A DNA stretch of 64,000 nucleotides from Prevotella sp. (GTDB taxonomy: Bacteria > Bacteroidota > Bacteroidia > Bacteroidales > Bacteroidaceae), in the NCBI GenBank assembly GCA_022511075.1, contig JAFLSE010000011.1:1-64000 (forward strand), given 5' to 3'. Of the stretch, positions 57,431-64,000 are shown one piece after another (position 1 is the stretch's first letter; each line of letters starts with the position of its first letter). The position numbers and the translations under genes were made by a program. The notes under the pieces are model-generated. The model searched no databases and was not told the origin of the DNA. It saw nothing but the letters and a program-made list of their open reading frames with translations.

Positions 57431-58134
57431 AGAATCTGCATAATCTCTTTCAGTTCGTCAACCACGTATGTCACTGGCTGCGGCGGCACGAAACCTTTTT
57501 CCCAGCGGTTGAATAGTATTGCGTCTATGCCTGCATTCATCGCGCCTACCACGTCGTTCTGATAGTTGTCGCCAATCATAATGGTGCTTTCGGCGTTTGC
57601 CCCTGCCACTCTGAGTGCGGCATCGTAGAATGCCTTTGCCGGCTTCAGCGCACCAACCTGCTCGCTCAGTATTATGGTGTCGAAGTATGAGTGAAGTCCG
57701 CAGGCATTGAGTTTCTTGTATTGCACCTCACGAAATCCGTTGCTGCAAATGTGCAGACGGTAGCCTTTGGCTTTGAGGTGTTCCATAAGTTCGTGCGCAC
57801 CTTCCACCACTCCTGACTTCTCTGAACAAAGTTCAAGGAACTTTTTGCTCATATCGTGGCAGAAATCCTCCGACACATCCATTCCCAAGCCCTTGTTGAG
57901 CGGACGCATGAAACGTTGCAGCATCAGATAGTCGCGCGTTATCTCTCCCTGCGAGTATTGCGCCCACAGCTCGGTGTTTGTCTTCCAAAAACTGTCGAAG
58001 AACGTTTCAGGGTCGGGAAAGTGGGGCATAAGGCAGAACAGTGCAAATACCTCCCTCAGTGCAATTGATGAGTTGCCCCGTGTGTCGTATAGCGTGTCGT
58101 CGAAGTCTATGAATATGTCCCTGTATTTATTCAT
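57427..58134 (-). CDS. HAD-family hydrolase (YjjG-like nucleotidase family)
   Basis: DIFIDFDDTLYDTRGN; HICSNGFREVQYKKL; IMIGDNYQNDVVGAMNAGI. Confidence 0.88.
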   Translation of the reverse strand: MNKYRDIFIDFDDTLYDTRGNSSIALREVFALFCLMPHFPDPETFFDSFWKTNTELWAQYSQGEITRDYLMLQRFMRPLNKGLGMDVSEDFCHDMSKKFLELCSEKSGVVEGAHELMEHLKAKGYRLHICSNGFREVQYKKLNACGLHSYFDTIILSEQVGALKPAKAFYDAALRVAGANAESTIMIGDNYQNDVVGAMNAGIDAILFNRWEKGFVPPQPVTYVVDELKEIMQIL

Positions 58135-58682
58135 TTCCTTTTCCATATCGTGTCGTCCATGTTTGCGTCCTTGTTCAGTTTCCTTGCCAATACGAAGAAA
58201 TAGTCGCTTAGCCTGTTCACGTATGCCGTCACATTGTCGTCAACCAAAGCACCCGTTTCGGCAAGCCGCAATATGCAGCGTTCCGCACGTCGGCAGGCGG
58301 TGCGGCATACGTGGGCGTAGGCGGCGGCACGGCATCCTCCGGGGAGAATGAACAGGCGCAGTGGCGTAAGCATTTCCTGCAGACGGTCTATTTCCTTTTC
58401 CACCTCAGCCACCATTTCGGCGGTTATTATGTTTCCTTCCCTTATTTCCCTTTGGCTGTTGTCGGTTGCCAAATAGCCTCCTACCACAAAGAGATTCCCC
58501 TGAATGTTGAGCAGGAAACCGTGGTCGGCAGCATCGGTGCAGTATGTCATCAGCACCCCTATGTGCGAGTTAAGTTCGTCGACGGTGCCGTAACTTTCGA
58601 GCCTTTCGCAGCACTTGCTCACCCGTTGTCCTCCCACGAGCGAGGTCTGCCCCTTGTCTCCTGTTTTTGTGTAAACTTTCAT
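58131..58682 (-). CDS. Corrinoid adenosyltransferase (PduO/MMAB type)
   Basis: MKVYTKTGDKGQTSLVGGQRVSK...YGTVDELNSHIGV...LPGGCRAAAYAHVCRTACRRAER. Confidence 0.94.
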   Translation of the reverse strand: MKVYTKTGDKGQTSLVGGQRVSKCCERLESYGTVDELNSHIGVLMTYCTDAADHGFLLNIQGNLFVVGGYLATDNSQREIREGNIITAEMVAEVEKEIDRLQEMLTPLRLFILPGGCRAAAYAHVCRTACRRAERCILRLAETGALVDDNVTAYVNRLSDYFFVLARKLNKDANMDDTIWKRK

Positions 58683-58694
58683 TATATGTAGTCG

Positions 58695-59717
58695 TTAGAA
58701 TTGTCTTTTCAGTATTATATATATTATGACGGGCGCACCGAATATCGGCGTAACCGCATTCAGTGGAATTATCAGGTTTTCTGGCATTGCGCAGATGAGG
58801 TTGCACAGCAGCGCAATCACCGCCCCTATGAGTATTGTTGCTGGCAGCAGAATCTTGTGGTCTGCCTCTTTTGTAATCAGCCTTGCTATGTGAGGCACGG
58901 CAAGCCCTATGAACGCCACAGGACCGCAGAAAGCCGTCGTTATGGCGGTGAGTATGCCAGTGGACAGCAGTATGAGCATGCGTGTTGATTGTATGTTGAA
59001 ACCCAAGTTCATTGCATAGTTCTCGCCGAGAAGAATGCCGTTGAGTGGCTTTATGAGCAGCAGTGCTATAAGCAGCCCAATAAAGCACAAGCCGCAGAAC
59101 AGCGGCAGGTGGACTTGGCTTACGTTGCTGAAACTGCCCATTCCCCAGTTCACGTAGTTGTGAACACTGTCGGCATTGGCAAAGAAGTTGCAGAGCGATA
59201 CCACCGACGATGTGAGATAACTCACCATTATTCCCAAGATGAGTATGGCAAGGCTGCTCCTTATGAATTTCGTTACGAACAGCAGCAGGGCTATCACCGC
59301 CATTGCTCCTCCAAATGCCGCAACCACCACGGCGACGTGTCCCACAAGGTGCAATCCAGAGTCGCCCGATGTCGGTGACACTATTACGCCTCCCGTCACG
59401 AGCATCACTATTGCCACTCCAAGTGCTGCCCCGTTGGTGATACCGAGAATCGACGGTCCTGCCAGCGGATTGTGGAAATATGTCTGCAACAGCAATCCCG
59501 ATGCTGCGAGCGACGAGCCACAAAGCATTGCCGTAACTGCCTGTGGCAGTCGCGACTGTATCACAATGAACTCCCAACTTGCCTTGCCTGCCTTCTCGCC
59601 CATTATTATGCGAAACACCTCGCTGGCAGGAATGTCCACCGAGCCGCATACCAAGTTTGCCACAAACAGCAGCACTATGGCAATGGCGAAAAGGCTAATT
59701 TTTATACGGGAGTCCAT
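58695..59717 (-). CDS. btuC: FecCD-family ABC permease (BtuC-like)
   Basis: RLPQAVTAMLCGSSLAASGLLLQTYFHNPLAGPSILGITNGAALG; FCGPVAFIGLAVPHIAR. Confidence 0.9.
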   Translation of the reverse strand: MDSRIKISLFAIAIVLLFVANLVCGSVDIPASEVFRIIMGEKAGKASWEFIVIQSRLPQAVTAMLCGSSLAASGLLLQTYFHNPLAGPSILGITNGAALGVAIVMLVTGGVIVSPTSGDSGLHLVGHVAVVVAAFGGAMAVIALLLFVTKFIRSSLAILILGIMVSYLTSSVVSLCNFFANADSVHNYVNWGMGSFSNVSQVHLPLFCGLCFIGLLIALLLIKPLNGILLGENYAMNLGFNIQSTRMLILLSTGILTAITTAFCGPVAFIGLAVPHIARLITKEADHKILLPATILIGAVIALLCNLICAMPENLIIPLNAVTPIFGAPVIIYIILKRQF

Positions 59718-59721
59718 TATG

Positions 59722-60858
59722 CTATTCTTTTAGTTTCGTGAAATATCTTGCCTTGTAGTCTTTCAGTATTTCGGGGTGAAATACCTTTATGTAGTCGCGC
59801 AGCAGCAGGTTTGGGTGGAAGGGCGTTTCCTCGTAATATGCCACCTTGAAGAGGTTGCATCCGTAGATGTTGCGCTTCTTGAATGCGTCCATCTCTGCAT
59901 AGTTGTTCCACTCCTGCGCCAGTTGGTCGTATGTCAGAGGTGCGTCTTGCCTGTACTTGAAAAGCCAGATGTCAGCACCCTGCGCCCTGTCAAACACCTT
60001 TTCGGGAGCGTAGGGCACGCTGCCTATTGCCGGCTCGTCCTTGAATACATAGTCGCCGCCGGCATCGGCAACCAACATTCCTATTGTGCTGTTCGCCCCG
60101 GCAACGTGCCACGACGAGCCGAATATCTTTCCGCACACCACCGTAGGTTTGTCCTTAACGTCATTCACCAACTCCTTCAGTGCGTTGTAGTCGCTTTCTA
60201 TTGCAGCAAACAGGCTGTCTGCCGCCTCCCTCCTGCCGACAAGCAGACCATAGAAGCGCATCCACTCGGCACGCCCCAATGCCCCTGTCTCCATATAGTC
60301 GGCACATTCTATTATGGGAATGCCCATGCTGCCGAGTTTGCCGTATGTACCGCTGTTTTCGAATGGCGACAGCAGTATTGCATCGGGCGCAAGGTCCATT
60401 ATCTTCTCCATGTCGGGAGTCTGGCTCATTCCGCAATCTACGAGTTTGCCGCTTTCAATATCCTTGCGAATCTTGTCGAGATACATATATTGCTGGTCGC
60501 ATAAGCCGCCAATGGCATCGTATGCACCGAGCTCGTCGATGAGGCTCACGTGCACGGATGTGTAGAACAGCGAGTGCGACAACGGGGTGCGTATTATTTC
60601 GCCTTGCGGCAGGTTGTCGGGCATCTCCTGCTGTCTCGGAACGAGCACATAACTGTGGAGCACTTTTGTAGTGTCCCACGGGTTTTTAATCTGCGCCAGC
60701 ACAAAGCCGTCGCCTTCCTGCAAAGTGAGCAGACTGGCGTATTTCATTTCTATGCCGGCGGCATTTTCCAAAATCATGGCTGTGCCGCCACCCTTGCACG
60801 AGGCAAGAATTGGCAGCACAGTGGTCAAAAAAAGAGATTTTAGGAATGTCAGTCTCAT
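59722..60858 (-). CDS. btuF: Periplasmic substrate-binding lipoprotein (BtuF-like)
   Basis: Lipoprotein-like signal (ILASCKGG); PDAILLSPFENSGTYGKLGSMGIPIIECADYMETGALGRAEWMRFYGLL; operon context. Confidence 0.83.
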   Translation of the reverse strand: MRLTFLKSLFLTTVLPILASCKGGGTAMILENAAGIEMKYASLLTLQEGDGFVLAQIKNPWDTTKVLHSYVLVPRQQEMPDNLPQGEIIRTPLSHSLFYTSVHVSLIDELGAYDAIGGLCDQQYMYLDKIRKDIESGKLVDCGMSQTPDMEKIMDLAPDAILLSPFENSGTYGKLGSMGIPIIECADYMETGALGRAEWMRFYGLLVGRREAADSLFAAIESDYNALKELVNDVKDKPTVVCGKIFGSSWHVAGANSTIGMLVADAGGDYVFKDEPAIGSVPYAPEKVFDRAQGADIWLFKYRQDAPLTYDQLAQEWNNYAEMDAFKKRNIYGCNLFKVAYYEETPFHPNLLLRDYIKVFHPEILKDYKARYFTKLKE

Positions 60859-60861
60859 ACT

Positions 60862-61995
60862 TTATTTTTGTACATATTCCACGCCGGTGTTTGGTATCAC
60901 CCTTCCTGCACCTACACCACAGTCAAACTTGCGTTTCACTGCACCCGTCTCGTCATAAATCACGCAATAGCCGGCTCCCTTGTAGTCAGCATATCCATTG
61001 CTGCCGATATGGTATGACGTTATAAATACGTTGCCCTTCACGGGGTCTACCGAAATCTTTGCAGGATATTCTATTTCATCGCCGTTGCAGAATGTCGTTG
61101 TCGTGTTGCTTTCCATGTCGAACACCGTGTATGTCGGTGTTGTGACAGGTGTGGTGTAAGGTGCGTTAATCATGAAAATCTTGTTGTTGCTCACAGCCAT
61201 CTCCGTTGCATCTGCACGCTTTGTCACAACGCCGTGGATAAGTTCATAAACGCCAGCTCCCGTCTGATTCCAGTTGGCATCGTAAGAGCCTGAATCGAGA
61301 ATGAATATGCGCCCGTTTACAATCTTCACATCAACGGGATTTGCTATCTGCTCGTCCTCATAAAAAATAGGTCTCCTGCTTTTAGTTAGGTCAATTCCTG
61401 AAATCGACGGCTTTGATGTTTCCGTGAATCCCTTGCCGTAGTTAGAGTTTGCCACATAGAGATATTTGCCGTCTATAGCCATACCTTCTGAGTAGTTACC
61501 GCTTTCAAAGGTGTTGTCTATTTCGTTGGTGAGGGTGTCGATGGCAATCACTGCGTTTTGGTATGTTGATACATACACATGTCCGTTGCCAGCCACTGCC
61601 TCGCGTGGTTGTGCTGCCTCGCCATTCACGTTGACTTTAATCATTGCCACGTTTTTCAATGTCTTTCGGTCGGCAACGAAAATAGTTTGCTCGCCGTTGC
61701 CCACGATGTAAATCTTGCTTCCGTAGACCACTGCGTGGTTTGGTGTTGTGCCGAGTGAGGCTTCGTTTGCAGCCTGATATACGTTTTGTGTTAGTTTCCC
61801 AGTTGCATATTCGTAGTAAGTAAGTGAGCCGTCGATACCTCCCGACTTGTTTCCACTATTGATTACGAACACGCCATCCGATGTTTCTACCGGGTCGATA
61901 ATCAACTCTGGTCCGTCGTCTGAATCATCGCACGAAGTCAGTCCCAATGTTGCTGTAAGTGTAGTGATAGCCAAAAGTGAAAAATACTTTTTCAT
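60862..61995 (-). CDS. Surface lipoprotein beta-propeller, BtuG-like (DUF5074/YncE family)
   Basis: Lipobox LGLTSCDD; GVFVINSGNKSGGIDGSLTYYEYATGKLTQNVYQAANEASLGTTPNHAVVYGSKIYIVGNG; next to TonB receptor and BtuFC. Confidence 0.78.
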   Translation of the reverse strand: MKKYFSLLAITTLTATLGLTSCDDSDDGPELIIDPVETSDGVFVINSGNKSGGIDGSLTYYEYATGKLTQNVYQAANEASLGTTPNHAVVYGSKIYIVGNGEQTIFVADRKTLKNVAMIKVNVNGEAAQPREAVAGNGHVYVSTYQNAVIAIDTLTNEIDNTFESGNYSEGMAIDGKYLYVANSNYGKGFTETSKPSISGIDLTKSRRPIFYEDEQIANPVDVKIVNGRIFILDSGSYDANWNQTGAGVYELIHGVVTKRADATEMAVSNNKIFMINAPYTTPVTTPTYTVFDMESNTTTTFCNGDEIEYPAKISVDPVKGNVFITSYHIGSNGYADYKGAGYCVIYDETGAVKRKFDCGVGAGRVIPNTGVEYVQK

Positions 61996-62024
61996 TTCCT
62001 TTTTGTTTTTAATTAATAATAACG

Positions 62025-63998
62025 TTAAATTTTATATTTTATTGTCATTTGCCATGAACGTCCCGGCATAGGATAGAAGCGCACAATCTCATACTGCCTG
62101 TTGAAGATATTTTTAATGTCGAGCCGCAGGTCGAAACCTCCCTTTCCCAATGCAATTTTCCTGTACGCCGTCACGCCGAAGTCGGTGTAGCCTTTCAGCA
62201 TAGTGCCCTGATAGTGTTCGTTGTTTGCCCAGCGGCTTGTTGCGAATATGCCGTTTGCAGAAATGTTCACCCACGGGTTTTCCCAGGCAATCGAGAAACC
62301 TCCGCTGTGCTTGGGCGTATATGCTATCTGCTTGCCTTTGTTGTCGTCGCCATCGGTGTCGTTTTCCACCTTCTGCATCGTGTAGTTGCCGTTTGCTATC
62401 AGCGTATGTTTGTCGTTGAAGCGGTGCGTGAGGTTTGCCGTTGCGTCGACGCCGAGTGTTCTCACTCTTCCCATGTTTATGTTTGTCCATATAAACATGT
62501 TGTAGGGTACGGCTATAATCTTGTCTTTCACGTTGTTATAGTAGCCGTCTGCCGTCAGCGTGAGGCTCGATCCTCTGCCGTAGTCGTGCTGCCAAGTCAG
62601 TCCGAGGTTGAACTGGTTTGTGCGCTCTGGCTTCAGGTTGGTGCTACCGTAGTGCTCGTAGTATAGTTCGTTGAACGACGGCGAGCGGAAGATGTCCTTG
62701 TATGATGCCCTTGCATACAGTTTTTCATCGGCGAGCAACTGCCAGTTGAGCGAAATTGATGGTGATACATGCCTCACGTCCTTTGCCTTGTCGCCTCGCC
62801 TTGCCCCGTTCAGGTATAGCGAGTGCAGCAGACGAGCCATTGCCGTGAGCCGCCCCGTGGAGTATTTCGCCGTGAGGCTTTGCAGTATCGTGTGGCGCAG
62901 CGGGTCGCGGTATGTCGATACGTCGCTGCCGCTTAGGTTGTTGAAGGTGTAGTCGGCGGAGTAGTTCATTGCCCATTGCGTGGCAGGTGCATAGAGCAGG
63001 CTTGCCGTTGCGTATGCTTCGCGTTGCCAGTATTGGTGGTCTTTTATGTTGTTGGGGTAGGAGGGGTCTTCGTAGTCCGCCATTGTGTAGTTGAACTTTG
63101 CCGTGGCTGCCATTCGCAGCTTCTCCGTAAGAGTGCCCCGCCAGTTTAGTTGCGTAAAGAAGTTCTGGTCGCGCATCTTCTCCCTGCTCTCGTTCACGTA
63201 GTAGTGTACCATTCCCGGCAGTTGTCGCGAATTGTCGTAGTAATACGCCTTCAGCCACAGCAGATGCCCCGTGGCAGGCTTGTACGTTACGTTTGCCTCG
63301 GCGTGTCCAGAGTTCATGCGGTTGTGGTTGCGGCGGTCCTTCACTTCCTGCGCCACGTTCATTATCGTGTAGGGATAGTTGTTTTTAGTATATATGTAGT
63401 CGCCCGTCAGACTGAAGCCGAATTTCTCCGATATGTTCTTTTCAAGTCTGATGAAAGGATTTGTGTAACCCCACGAGCCGACCTTCATTTGAGCCACGGC
63501 GTGCATATCGGTGTCGTCGGTGGGCGGTGTTGCCGTGTTTATGTGTAGTGCCGCTGCCGCCGCCGCGTTCTTCGCCGGCATGAAGATGTCGTCGTTGTCG
63601 CCCACCACCAATGAGAGTTCCGCCACGTCGTTGAGCGTATACCGCGACACGTCTATCTGCCCCGTCTGGCAGTCGCTCAGTGCCACTCCGTCATACACCA
63701 CTGCGGTGTGCTGCGCCCCGAAACCTCTCACGCTCACGGTCTTCAATCCCCCTGCGCCGCCATAGTCGCGCAGCGTAACTCCCGGCAGCTTGTGCAGTGC
63801 GTTTCCTATGTCAGTAATGCCAAGTCTTGCCATGTTCTCCGTAGACAGTGTGTATTTCGGGGCGGTGCTCACAAAGTCGCGCCCACGCAGCACTCCTTTC
63901 ACATCGACGCTCTTCAATGTGTCCTCAATCGCTACCTTGTCAATATCCTGTCCGTGCAGCGACACGTACAATACCACCGCACAGGTGGTTGTAAACAA
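62025..63998 (-). CDS. TonB-dependent receptor, BtuB-like (5' end at or beyond window edge)
   Basis: Plug domain GITDIGNALHKLPGVTLRDYGGAGGLKTVSVRGFGAQHTAVVYDGV; C-terminal IFNRQYEIVRFYPMPGRSWQMTIKYKI. Confidence 0.88.
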   Translation of the reverse strand: MFTTTCAVVLYVSLHGQDIDKVAIEDTLKSVDVKGVLRGRDFVSTAPKYTLSTENMARLGITDIGNALHKLPGVTLRDYGGAGGLKTVSVRGFGAQHTAVVYDGVALSDCQTGQIDVSRYTLNDVAELSLVVGDNDDIFMPAKNAAAAAALHINTATPPTDDTDMHAVAQMKVGSWGYTNPFIRLEKNISEKFGFSLTGDYIYTKNNYPYTIMNVAQEVKDRRNHNRMNSGHAEANVTYKPATGHLLWLKAYYYDNSRQLPGMVHYYVNESREKMRDQNFFTQLNWRGTLTEKLRMAATAKFNYTMADYEDPSYPNNIKDHQYWQREAYATASLLYAPATQWAMNYSADYTFNNLSGSDVSTYRDPLRHTILQSLTAKYSTGRLTAMARLLHSLYLNGARRGDKAKDVRHVSPSISLNWQLLADEKLYARASYKDIFRSPSFNELYYEHYGSTNLKPERTNQFNLGLTWQHDYGRGSSLTLTADGYYNNVKDKIIAVPYNMFIWTNINMGRVRTLGVDATANLTHRFNDKHTLIANGNYTMQKVENDTDGDDNKGKQIAYTPKHSGGFSIAWENPWVNISANGIFATSRWANNEHYQGTMLKGYTDFGVTAYRKIALGKGGFDLRLDIKNIFNRQYEIVRFYPMPGRSWQMTIKYKI

Positions 63999-64000
63999 TC

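Noticed and set aside
55245-64000. Cobalamin riboswitch for the B12 operon
   Set aside because: The expected position is upstream of the TonB receptor, beyond the window end; no riboswitch-like leader is visible inside the window.

Overview
The window looks like Bacteroidales chromosome, probably Prevotellaceae. This is inferred from TTTG/TAnnTTTG promoter motifs, gene content and protein style. It has four parts. (1) 0-25 kb is mostly housekeeping: cyclophilin, MlaD, amidase, FolB, AICAR transformylase domain, RplS, sigma-70, ClC channel, Sua5-like, PrfC, RfbD, O-antigen flippase, porin, RlmD, patatin, NadK, PdxJ, DJ-1, IspD and BI-1. (2) 25.4-48.5 kb is an AT-rich surface polysaccharide (EPS/capsule) locus. 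It starts with a tyrosine recombinase gene, a 27-bp perfect inverted-repeat pair bracketing a promoter-like sequence, and a NusG/UpxY-like antiterminator. Next come a YafQ-type toxin-antitoxin pair flanked by 22/23-nt repeat arrays, then about 18 flippase, polymerase, glycosyltransferase, acyltransferase, LicD and pyruvyltransferase genes. (3) 48.7-50.7 kb encodes a DEAD/DEAH helicase with an in-frame insertion made of repeats. (4) 50.8-64 kb is a minus-strand corrinoid uptake and salvage operon (TonB receptor, BtuG-like propeller, BtuF/C/D, CobO, CobU, CobT, CobS, CobQ, CbiB, Thr-P decarboxylase). The main finding is an apparent two-tier phase-variation architecture in the polysaccharide locus. 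The first tier is an invertible promoter whose left recombination site lies inside the recombinase coding sequence, so inversion would also replace the recombinase C-terminus. The second tier is three EPS genes that each carry a G8 tract in the same codon phase followed by TAA. One of them, a glycosyltransferase, is frameshifted (OFF) exactly at the tract. All calls come from reading the sequence; no database search was run.
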